Shown: in pieces, positions 33,201-40,272 of the stretch
How positions within the stretch are numbered: the first letter of the stretch is position 1
Layout: every line of letters starts with the position of its first letter
The notes under the pieces: generated by a model
The model's database searches: none
Seen by the model: the letters and a program-made list of their open reading frames with translations, nothing else
What the model was told of the DNA's origin: nothing
From: Flaccisagitta enflata
Lineage: Eukaryota > Chaetognatha > Sagittoidea > Aphragmophora
DNA: 64,000 nucleotides
Direction: 5' to 3'
NCBI GenBank assembly: GCA_965153355.1
Contig: OZ231128.1
Span: 17,918,001-17,982,000, forward strand
Translations under genes and position numbers: made by a program

Positions 33201-36200
33201 AATCCCAACCTCAAGCCTCAAATTCCAGCCGCAAGACTCAAATCACAGCCTCGAAGCTCAAATCACAGCCTCGTCGCTCAAATCACGGCCTTAAGGCTCA
33301 AATCACAGCCTTGAGGCTCAATTTACCGCCTTGGGGCTCAAATCACAGCCTTGAGACTCAATTTCCAGCCTTAAGACTCAAATCCCATTATTGATGCTCA
33401 CTTTCAAGCCTAGATCCTCAAAACTTACTAAGCATAGGTCATCAGCCCCTTCAGAGCCGCTGCCCCTCTCAGCTTCACACAACATATACTCACATAGGGG
33501 CAACAGGTACCGCTGACCATCTAACGCTTTCGCGACTGAGCATATGGCTCCTGCCCAGATGCTCTAGTGACCTTCTCCAGCACTGGTCCTGCCCACCCGC
33601 ACGCGACTAGGGCAGCCGTGTATCCTGCTTTGTTTCAACTTGAACATTACAAACATTTAGACATATAAAGGCGCTATTCAGCAGAAAAAATTCACATTAA
33701 AATATGTAAGATTGCAGAAAAATTAACATTTGAATACATAAGATTGCAGAAAAAATTCAGAATTTAATATTACTTATTCAACACTCAATTTAAACGTGCG
33801 AAACATTGTACAACTTCACGGCCTTCAAAAGCTTTTCGTTGTAGGCAGGGGTATATGAATCTTTCCTTGTAGAATTGATGAATATCAGCGTGTATCACCT
33901 CTCCCGCGCTTTTGTTCCAGAGTGCAGTTCCCATGCCTGAGGTTTTATATCGGTACATATGACTGATCTACCAAAGGACTTTTTTGGATGTGATCCGATT
34001 TAGCGATTTCACTCATGCATCCCTCTTTTCTTGCTCTTTTTGGTTAGCGGCCCTGAAGGGGTCAATGACCTATGCTTTCTCAGATATGGGGAATTTTCTC
34101 CGCCTTCTTCTCCTTCTCCTCCCTCGTACCCCCCCTCAAAGCCCAGTCTTGAGGCCCAAATCTCAGTCTTGAGGCCCAAAATTCCAGTTTTGAGGCCCAA
34201 ATCTCAGTCTGGAGGCCCAAATCCCAGCCTCAAGGCCTAAATCTTAGCCTCAAGGCCCAAATCCTAGCCTGGAGGCCCAGATTACAGCCTTGAGGCTAAA
34301 TCTCAACCTCGAGGTCCAAATACCAGCTAAGAGGGCAAGGTTCCAGCCTCCAGGCTAGGATTTGGGGTTTAGGCCTTGATGCAGGGATTTGGGCCTAAAG
34401 ACTGGAATTTGGGCCTCAAGGCTGGGCTTTGGGGGATGGAGGAGGAGGAGGGCTAAACTCAGGCCTGAGACTGCAGAATTAAGGTTCTGGTGGCCAGGGG
34501 GGGGGGACGGATGGAAGGACAGACGTCTCAAAATTCCCCCCTGTGTTCAACAGGACATCGGCCCTTTGCTTTGGGGTTGCTGCCCAAAAAGGGAAGAAAG
34601 TTCCCCATATGTGTGAAAGCATAGGTCATCAACCCCTCTGGGGCCATGGCCCTGCTTCCCTTTCACCTTCAAGCCTAAACTTAAGCAGGGCACGGGTACG
34701 GCTGACCATCTAACGCTTTTGCAACTTCTACTTTATGGACTCATCACTGCATCTGCCTGAATCTCCTTTCAACCTCCGCAGCCCTGTGCCTACCAGCTCC
34801 CGCGCACCTTACTCATTTCAATGTTACTGAATTTAGACCCGTCTGCTCAATTTTTTTGTGCAAATGCTCAAACAAAAGGTGAGCCTTGGGAATGATCAGT
34901 AACTTTAAATCTAACCAAGCACGTTTAAAATCAGCAATGTATCTTCTGTAATGTGGGTCGACGTTGTAACTGAAGCAACTTGAAACAAGAACGCTCTATT
35001 GATTGAAATGTACGCCCCGCGGAATGAGTGAATGAATGAATGAATAAATGAATAAATGAATGAAAGAATGAATGAAAGAATGAATGCATGAATGAATGAA
35101 TAGATGAATTGAATGAATAAATGAATGAATGAATGAATGAATGAATGAATGAATGAACAAACAAACAAATGAATGAATGAATGAATGAATGAATGAATGA
35201 ATGAATGAAACATGATTACAAAGGACAAAGGAATATTGATTAAGAGTGTTTTCTTAGATCTTATGAAAACATGACTGACAGATCGAAATGTAAACTGACC
35301 ATCAAATGGACGGACAATCTGACAGCCTAACCATGAATGAATGAATGAATGAATGAATGAATGAATGAATGAATGAATGAATGAATGAATGAATGAACAA
35401 ATGAATGAATGTATAAAACATTACAAAGGAGAAAGGAATATTGATTGAGAGTGTTTTTAGAGATCTTATGAAAACATGACTGACAGATCAAAATGCAAAC
35501 TGACCAACAGATGGACATACAGACAGACAAACTGACAGGCTGACCAAAGGACAGGCTAATGGACTGGATTCTATTTAGATACGCAAGGTCTTCATGATTT
35601 GGAGAGGTAAAAAAAATAAAGACACAGATTTCAGTCAGTTACAAGCATTTGGCCTGTGTTGGAACTCCTTTACAGACTCTCAAAGGGGCTGATATCTCTC
35701 ATGATGGATTTTTTCATAAAATATAACCAAATATCTTCAAATCAAGACCATCTCCAAGTATTTTGGCCAATTTGTTTAGAAATTATTCTTGAAACAAGGT
35801 AAGCTTTCCGTTGTATAGATACCATCATCTGACCTGTTTTTGTTCTTGTTGATAGAGGGCATTTCACGAAAAGTTTGCTTTAAAAAAAACTTACCAAATA
35901 GTGAGAGATGTTTCCCACACACCAATGAACACTTCTCCACCGATCAGTACCGCAGACACTCAAGTCTGATTAAATCGCTATATGGGAACAGCGTGCATTG
36001 CTTCCAGATGAGGAATAGGGCTGTGATTTCATTCCAAAGCCCATGATCTCATTCTCAAGAGCGTCTAGGATTTGGGATGAGATATGGGCGATTTTGCAAA
36101 AGCAGGGGGGGGGGGGAAAGGAGGGAGGGAGCATAGACGACTCAATAACATACAACCCCGTTAGCAAGTTAACTTCAACTACTGCCGGTTCATTGAAGAC

Positions 36201-39200
36201 GCGACAAAGACTGACTTACCGGATATTTCTGAAGATCAGATCTGTCCATGTCACGTCTAGTGCAAGACTTCTTAGGATTAAATGGCAAAAGTCCTTTTTG
36301 AAACACTTTATTGAAACTGGTCTTGAGTTTAGCTGTATCGCCCAACTTCAACGTTTTATACTCCTTCAGTGTTGATCCGTAAACGAATGACAAGTCCAAC
36401 CTAAATAAAAAGGTCCAAACAAATCACAAGAGTTGGCCTATGCATGAACTTTGAAAACTCATCTCTTTTCAAATAATCAAATTTTTGAATTTTTCTGTCA
36501 ATGAATTGGAAATCCAAAAGGCCAAGTAGGCCAATAAGGTGCGTCAAATAAATGCGTTACCGACCAACCAACCAACGGACACAGCCAGTTACAGAGGTGC
36601 TCTGTTGCAGGGATAATTAGGGATATACTTACCATGCAGTGATAACGTTGGCTTGGCAATAGGGTTCCACTGCATTTCTTTCATAACCAGTTCTTTCGCT
36701 GTTGTCCACGGGACAGACAACTTTAGCTCTGTTGAAAGGAAAAGCTTTTTGATATGAAATTAAGGACACAGACACTTCAATATCGACCCACACACCACAC
36801 AGTTAAGGGGTTGTGGTGATTTAGGTGGGATTTGGGGTGGTTGGGTTGTTGTTTCCTCTGGCATATGTAACTAAACTACTGTGTAGGTGATTTAAGGGGT
36901 TGTGGTGTCTTTGGGGTGTCAGACACACCACACAGTTAAGGGGTTGTGGTGATTTAGGTGGGATTTGGGGTGGTTGTTTCCTCTGGCATATGCAACTGAA
37001 CTACTGTGTAGGTGATTAAAGGGGTTGTGGTGTCCTTGGGGTGTCAGAGGTGGTGATTTAGGTGGGATTTGGGGTGGTTGGATGGTTGTTTCCTCTGGCA
37101 TATGTAAATAAACCTCTGTGCATCCCGAATATGGAGCTCACCTGGTCAATGGAATAAAACGTGATCTTTGCTTTTCACCTTTGGGACGCTCAATGGGAAA
37201 GCAAGGTGAGGGTCGGGCACACGCCCCGAGCCCCGAGCCCAAGCATGGCTTTGCACAGTCCTAAAAAAAAATTAATGGTAGCATGTGAGCGCTGGCCAGT
37301 TGGCTTTGGAAACAGTATTTTCATGAACTTTTCTCAATTCTCTAAGACCCCGAGCTCAAAATTTGTCTGATTATCTGATCAAGGTGCATGTCTTCAAACA
37401 CCTATATGAGTAAAAATGTTTGGACAACTATTGATGGAACAAAGTTTTTCTTCCCATTTTTAAGTGCGTCCTCGCACTTCTAGACGAGGTCATGTCCGTC
37501 GGTTGGTCGGTCGGTCAGTTGGTTGGTCAGCCGGTCACGCAAATGTTTGAAATGCGCAAAACGGCTGATTCTGACGTATTTCTTCATTCCTATCACCTTT
37601 CATTTCTTACCAAATTCATTCATCTATTCATTCATTCATCAAAAACGTTCATTCACAAATTCTTAAACAAGCGGGGCGCACTTATTGGCCTTAACTTGGC
37701 CTTGCTGCTTTACCTTTACTCCCGGAAAATCTTTTAGATCACTGGCAGGGTTGAAATTGGTGTCGTGAACGAACATTTGTCCAAAACTCATGAGCAATGC
37801 ATTATTTTTGCTAGATGTTAATTTCTTTTGGTTGAAAACGATATTGGAGATTCGCCGGGCTGAGGCAAGTTGATTTTTCCCGGAAAACCATCCAACCGGT
37901 GCATCGACCTTGAAATGAAGTCGAACTAGGCGGTTAGGTCATTTGGTGTAGATTAGAGTTGAACACCGCTCTAATATGCGCGCCAGATAAAAAAGTGTGA
38001 TACCAAAGAAGGACTTAATGTCATCGCACGGACTCTTTATTTGAAGAAGATAGTATATGTAAACCCTTAGTTCCCGCATTTTCATTACGTTCATTCTTGG
38101 CCTTAAACTTAAACAGAAATTCCGTTACAGAATTACGATTTTAACGAACGACATCAACAGCAGCCCTAAAAATTGGTAAACAACGCAGTGACAATTGACA
38201 AACTACAACTGCCATTGATCCACTTTAGTCGCGCCAAAAAGCCCGAGTAAAATTTTGCACCTGGTTTTCATATCGCTGCGGAAGGATTCGAATGAGAGGA
38301 GTGTGACAAGCACCCAAAAGCGGTCTCTGAATGTTATTGCATACTCCATGAATGCGATAAGTGGTGTGCTCTTTACACGACTTTGACGGCTTCTTTCCAG
38401 ATTTCTGAGAGAAGGAAACACACATACACTTCCCCTTGGTTAAGATACTGAGGTGTCCCGATTTTTAGTTGCGGACACGCAACTCTATAAGAGGCTTTGC
38501 CCGTCCGTCCGTCCATCCGTCATGGTGATCGAGTTGAAAAGAGGGGAAACAAGTGTTTCAATACTTTTTGTGTGTGTTTGAGTGTTGGGGGTGGGTTAGG
38601 GTGTGAATGGGGGTTGGATGCCCCTGCCCACCCGTCCGCAACGATATTGTGACCCCGCGTCACTTGTTTAAGTCCGTGACACGCGACTCTACATTCAGTC
38701 TACAACCTGCTTTGTCCATCCATCGGTCGGTCGGTCAGTCTGGTTTTACTACATGATTTTATTTCTTTTACCTCACTGCTCCTGCCCAAATGGTCTATTG
38801 ACCTCAAATATGGCCCCTGCCCACCAGCCCGCGACTTCGGTAGCCGTGTATGTGGCCTTGTTGAATTGCGAGCGTTTTTTGCATTGCGGCCCTTGCCCAA
38901 CCATCCGCGACTGTCTTGCCGTGTATCCGGCCTTGTTTGTTTTGTTCTTTTTTGCTTTTATCCGTGAAGCCACTCTGTGGGGTTCCAAGATCTAAGAGCC
39001 TTGAACTATGTCATAAAAACAGTGACAATTTCACCTACCCGAGGACTGCAGACAGTGGATCTTAATTGTGAAACTGACAGGGCAGAAGGCGACCTGGAGG
39101 CAAACAATGGTGAATTCGATCAGAATCTCAAGTATTATCTAAATTTTATTTTGAGTCTCGATATTTTCAATCTCATAAATCATTAGATGTGTTCTTGCAT

Positions 39201-39439
39201 CACTGTATTTAAGCAATTGTTTCCACCCGACGACAAATCAATTCTAGTATACTTGGGACACTTCGGTTCGACTTTAGCCTTAGCCAGACACGATTTTTTG
39301 TGTGGGCTGAAGAGCATGCCCGGCTTGCATCGTCGCTTTTCTTCATAAAATTCTCCATTGATCAGATGGCACACCCGAAAAACATCGGCAAAATCCGAAT
39401 CAGGGAGAAGTTGACCAGCTTGTTTGCATGGAATATTAC
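24038..39439 (-). CDS. Secreted-type animal heme peroxidase, N-terminus missing
   Basis: Twelve exons give 666 residues. Residues 1-79 form a Cys-rich module resembling a chitin-binding type-2 domain; from about 95 the animal peroxidase domain runs to the end. Catalytic residues, by analogy with myeloperoxidase, are distal His175 in GQMFVHD, calcium Asp176 with Thr238/Asp242/Ser244 (TAWLDLS), Arg308 and Glu311 (GDERVNE), proximal His409 (SRFGH) and Asn495 (ALNIQR). The Asp that bonds covalently to heme in myeloperoxidase is Val174 here. Family members oxidise halides or phenols with hydrogen peroxide in immunity, matrix cross-linking or egg-shell hardening; which applies here cannot be told. 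No signal peptide is visible because the first exon(s), ending in phase 1, lie upstream of 39439. Introns reach 6 kb and are full of repeats. Confidence 0.93.
24906..24985 (-). CDS. Heme peroxidase exon 11
   Basis: Acceptor CGTATTCAG at 24986-24987, donor GACAG/GTAACG. The frame [18 protein letters not shown] and RLRDGDR matches the family G..VGPTF...QF..LR.GDRFW segment, with GPT changed to GKT. It joins exactly to FWFE of exon 12. The acceptor's pyrimidine tract lies in a MITE. Confidence 0.92.
24998..25919. repeat. MITE-like element with TACCCCATTTTACCC ends
   Basis: Left end TAGGGTGAAGTGGGGTAAAA, right end TTTTACCCCACTCTACCCTA. A central palindrome CCATTTTACCCCACC/GGTGGGGTAAAGTGG lies at 25190-25230, with further copies of the motif at 25538 and 25873. 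About 920 bp, non-coding. GGGTAAAATGGGTCA-type repeats of this kind are common in invertebrate genomes. Confidence 0.85.
25965..26535. repeat. Composite minisatellite element, 20-bp array
   Basis: Ends GGGCAGCGGCCTAG with GATGACCTATGCTT, and the inverted AGCTTAGGTCATCGG with GGCCGCTGCCCAAAAAG. Between them about 17 near-identical GGCTGGGATTTGGGCCTTGA units occupy 26100-26450. Confidence 0.92.
26796..26946 (-). CDS. Heme peroxidase exon 10
   Basis: Acceptor CTACATTAG at 26947-26948, donor GAAATG/GTGAGT. It encodes [32 protein letters not shown] and LFVGGFLEM, the conserved R..L...Y.D...IDL.VGG.LE block. Confidence 0.93.
27010..27080. repeat. GTCGCGTGC-family fragment
   Basis: TTAGTCGCGTGCTAATTAAC followed by GGTCCGTCGGTCCATCCGTC. 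Confidence 0.6.
27420..27995. repeat. Pyrimidine microsatellite, (TTTCCTTCTTTCCCTC)n
   Basis: About 575 bp of TTTC and TTCC tetramers with a higher-order 16-bp TTTCCCTCTTTCCTTC pattern at 27570-27840. Purine-rich on the transcribed (minus) strand. It lies in the intron between exons 9 and 10 of the peroxidase. Confidence 0.95.
28258..28508 (-). CDS. Heme peroxidase exon 9
   Basis: Acceptor TTTTATCCAG at 28509-28510, donor ACAGAAG/GTGCGT. It begins [12 protein letters not shown] and contains [20 protein letters not shown] and SYWDYR. Asn495 in ALNIQR is the conserved partner of the proximal His; the usual RDHG is REQG. Residues 429-511. Confidence 0.95.
28761..29155. repeat. 79-bp tandem repeat spanning an exon/donor junction, five copies
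   Basis: The unit contains, on the minus strand, the last codons of peroxidase exon 8 (TATTCCGAATTTCCTTTG), its donor GTGAGTAACAATT, and the first 30 or so intron bases. Donor positions are 29097, 29018, 28939, 28860 and 28781, exactly 79 bp apart. Copies 1, 2 and 5 keep GTGAGTAA, copy 4 has GTAAGTAA and copy 3 has GTGAATAA. Confidence 0.93.
29099..29222 (-). CDS. Heme peroxidase exon 8 (proximal His)
   Basis: Acceptor TCGTTTCAG at 29223-29224, first donor CCTTTG/GTGAGT at 29097-29098. It encodes [20 protein letters not shown], then GHAQIPIDT with His409, and ends EFPL. It joins in phase 0 to exon 9. Using any later tandem donor adds 79n bases and meets an in-frame TGA. Confidence 0.94.
29230..29845. 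other. Intronic; G-rich GGGGCAGG repeat
   Basis: A run of GGGGCAGGGGCAG / GGGCAGGAGCAG words at 29305-29390 resembles the GGGTGGGCAGGGGC part of the GTCGCGTGC family. The rest is plain intron. Confidence 0.5.
29851..30110 (-). CDS. Heme peroxidase exon 7 (catalytic Arg)
   Basis: Acceptor CTATTCCTCAG at 30111-30112, donor GGCGA/GTAAGG. It encodes [50 protein letters not shown] and FFPRLVG, all classic peroxidase signatures. Arg308 and Glu311 are present. Confidence 0.96.
30237..31275. repeat. Composite minisatellite elements, two heads
   Basis: Two consecutive heads (ATCCAAGGATCGCACATGG at 30240 and 30393, each with AGCAGGGCAGTGGC/CGGC and CCTGTAGAACC). Degenerate units such as GAGGTCTGGAGGTCAGATTT follow, then the inverted tails TGTGTTCTACAAGACATTGG and GTCCTACAGGACATCGG ending GCCGCTGCCCAAA. 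Confidence 0.8.
31375..31655 (+). repeat. 300-bp repeat, copy 1
   Basis: CTGTTCCCATACAGCGACTT, AGACTTGAGTGTCTG and CTATCTGGTAAGTTTTTT match the reverse complement of 35690-36010 along the whole length, with divergence. Both copies are in the same 6-kb peroxidase intron. Confidence 0.75.
31680..31896. repeat. GTCGCGTGC-family repeat, near full length
   Basis: AACAAGGCCGGATACTCGGC, CCCAGTCGCGTGCGGGTGGG, a (GGACCGAC)n run at 31800-31855 and AGAGTCGCGTAGCACGCGAC at the end. Confidence 0.85.
32195..32800. repeat. (GGTT)n tract and GTCGCGTGC-family fragment
   Basis: TTGGTTGGTTGGTTGG-type repeats lie at 32200-32295. At 32600-32755 are TTTAGTCGCAGACTAGCGAC, CATCCGTCCATCCGTTGG and CCCCTGCCCACCCGTCCGCG. 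Confidence 0.65.
32815..33500. repeat. Composite minisatellite element
   Basis: The left end GGGCAGCGACCCCAAAGG with GATGACCTATGCTTTCACAC is followed by about 20 diverged AGCCTCGAGGCTCAAATCCC units and the inverted tail TAAGCATAGGTCATCAGCCC with GCCGCTGCCC. A GTCGCGTGC-family fragment (CCCACCCGCACGCGACTAGG) follows at 33520-33640. Confidence 0.85.
34045..34715. repeat. Composite minisatellite element with mixed ends
   Basis: Starts GCGGCCCTGAAGGGG with ATGACCTATGCTTTCTCAG. Units of the CTTGAGGCCCAAATC type run to 34340 and then change strand. Both tail types are present, TGTGTTCAACAGGACATCGG (34540) and GAAAGCATAGGTCATC (34615), and it ends with the GCAGGGCACGGGTACGGCTG palindrome partner. 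Confidence 0.85.
34720..35015. other. Intronic, no feature
   Basis: Plain intron sequence between a composite element and the (GAAT)n repeats. Confidence 0.4.
35022..35412. repeat. Two (GAAT)n microsatellites in a duplicated context
   Basis: GAAT/GAATGAAT runs at 35022-35215 and 35333-35412. Each is followed by ACATTACAAAGGA-like sequence, GGAATATTGATT and ATGACTGACAGATC, so the whole segment is duplicated. Confidence 0.9.
35690..36010 (-). repeat. 300-bp repeat, copy 2 (inverted)
   Basis: Reverse complement of 31375-31655 (AATCAGACTTGAGTGTCTGC, CACTATTTGGTAAGTTTTTT). The GATGGTCTTGATTTGAAGAT part is also related to GGCTGGTCTTGTTTGAAAGA in the foldback element at 45170. Confidence 0.75.
36102..36165. 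repeat. G-run element fragment
   Basis: A run of G, GAGGGAGGGAG, then GACTCAATAACATACAACCC, the same end as at 54005-54035. Confidence 0.6.
36220..36400 (-). CDS. Heme peroxidase exon 6 (calcium site)
   Basis: Acceptor TTTTATTTAG at 36401-36402, donor TATCCG/GTAAGT. It encodes [20 protein letters not shown] and [12 protein letters not shown]. Asp242 and Ser244 are calcium ligands by family analogy; the VYGS signature is intact. Residues 241-300. Confidence 0.96.
36633..36728 (-). CDS. Heme peroxidase exon 5
   Basis: Acceptor TTTCAACAG at 36729-36730, donor CTGCATG/GTAAGT. It reads [19 protein letters not shown], then [10 protein letters not shown]. Trp240 is split across the join with exon 6. 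Confidence 0.93.
36785..37105. repeat. About 133-bp tandem repeat, 2.5 copies
   Basis: ACACCACACAGTTAAGGGGT and GTTGTTTCCTCTGGCATATG recur at about 36791/36924 and 36847/36967/37085. It lies in the intron between peroxidase exons 4 and 5. Confidence 0.85.
37142..37188 (-). CDS. Heme peroxidase exon 4, 47 bp
   Basis: Acceptor TTTCCCATTGAG at 37189-37190, donor TTGACCAG/GTGAGC. It encodes [15 protein letters not shown] plus a split Arg. Its position between the distal His and the CPVDN segment matches the family's FIP..RS region; the short length makes the 5' border less certain. Confidence 0.8.
37463..37690 (+). repeat. AAGTGCGTCCTCGCACTT-headed repeat, copy 1
   Basis: Starts with the near-palindrome AAGTGCGTCCTCGCACTT, then (GGTTGGTC)n, CGCAAAACGGCTGATTCTGA and TTTCTTCATTCCTATCACCT. 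An inverted copy lies at 56500-56690. Confidence 0.8.
37714..37908 (-). CDS. Heme peroxidase exon 3 (distal His)
   Basis: Acceptor ATTTCAAG at 37909-37910, donor AAAG/GTAAAG. It encodes [17 protein letters not shown], then [17 protein letters not shown]. His175 and Asp176 are conserved, with Val174 in place of the covalent-heme Asp. Residues 128-192, phase 0 at both ends. Confidence 0.94.
38261..38404 (-). CDS. Heme peroxidase exon 2
   Basis: Acceptor TTCTCTCAG at 38405-38406, donor AAACCAG/GTGCAA. It encodes [19 protein letters not shown] and [11 protein letters not shown], the YR..DG.CNN...P..G and R.LP..Y signatures that open the peroxidase domain. Confidence 0.95.
38458..38945. repeat. 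GTCGCGTGC-family repeats, several pieces
   Basis: TTTAGTTGCGGACACGCAAC and CCGTCCGTCCATCCGTC, an inverted relative of 18806-19038, then TAAGTCCGTGACACGCGACT (38670) and two CCCCTGCCCACC / GTAGCCGTGTATGTGGCC tails to 38940. Confidence 0.8.
39204..39439 (-). CDS. Heme peroxidase exon 1 visible: Cys-rich chitin-binding-like module
   Basis: Acceptor TTTACTCAAG at 39440-39441; donor AATACA/GTGATG in phase 0, which fits exon 2. It encodes [20 protein letters not shown], then [23 protein letters not shown] and a late NNC: six Cys in all. The C..G.....C..G..F....C spacing recalls CBM14 (peritrophin-type) domains, although one usual Cys is shifted. If the donor is skipped, the frame ends at a TAA at 39183, so a separate short gene remains possible. 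Confidence 0.7.
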
Positions 39440-39607
39440 CTTGAGTAAAATAGTCCATTTATAAAAATAGTCCATTTATAAAAGACTTTGGTTGTAGACA
39501 CGAACTTCATAAGTTTGCTGTTGCGTAACCGAAAGTTAGCCGACTAGCGTTTGGTGATTTCTCTATACTTTTTTTATCTTGCTCATAAAAAGACATACAT
39601 ACACAAT

Positions 39608-39784
39608 CTATGGACATTTCGGTATTTGTAGATATGTCAGCAATGCCAGAATGAGAGATTTCAACAAGTTGAAATGTGCCAAAATGAGAGATTTCAACCC
39701 GTTGAAATATGCCAGAATGAGAGATTTAAACGGGTTGAAATATACCCAACTGCTGACATATCTACAAATATTGAAATGTCCATA
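39608..39784. repeat. MITE-like element with internal 33-bp repeats
   Basis: Inverted ends CTATGGACATTTCGGTATTT (39608) and AAATATTGAAATGTCCATAG (39765-39784), continuing through TGTAGATATGTCAGCA. Inside are three units of GAATGAGAGATTTCAAC..GTTGAAAT, each itself partly palindromic. Confidence 0.85.
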
Positions 39785-40185
39785 GACTGTACATACATAC
39801 ATACATACATACGTACTGACCATCAGGACAAGAGGAGCATCGAGAAGCGCGAGAAAGTAAAAGGAGAAATAGATGAAGAATAAAAGATTTTAATATCATT
39901 TTGATTAGGCCACGAGCTTTTAATTTCAGATTTAAAAGAAATAAAGACTTGTTCCAATAGTCGTGTGTCATTCTTCCGAGGCACTCATTTCTTTTAGACC
40001 TTTGATTTTTCATCAAAATCAACATGAAAATGTTTATGTAGAGCACCCGACAAAAGGCCGCTCGTGACATCTCGTTATCAAATTTCAGTAATGGGTGGGT
40101 TTTCTTCCCAACGGCGGCACGTTTATGTCGAGCTGTGGCTCGATGTGTATTTATATCATCACAAATTCTTTTTTTTTCCTGTCAG

Positions 40186-40272
40186 AAAAAGGCGTCTTTG
40201 CAAGAGCAATTTCTGCGCCACTCGGACACCATTCAGAAGAGCGAGCGGGACATAATCAATCTCAACGACCAG
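40186..40272 (+). CDS. Gene D exon
   Basis: Acceptor TTTTTCCTGTCAG, donor GACCAG/GTAAAA; 29 codons, phase 0 to 0. Confidence 0.6.

Noticed and set aside
39897-40070. Candidate signal-peptide exon for the peroxidase (MSRAAFCRVLYINIFML)
   Set aside because: The hydrophobic stretch is suggestive but no donor in the needed phase 1 was found.
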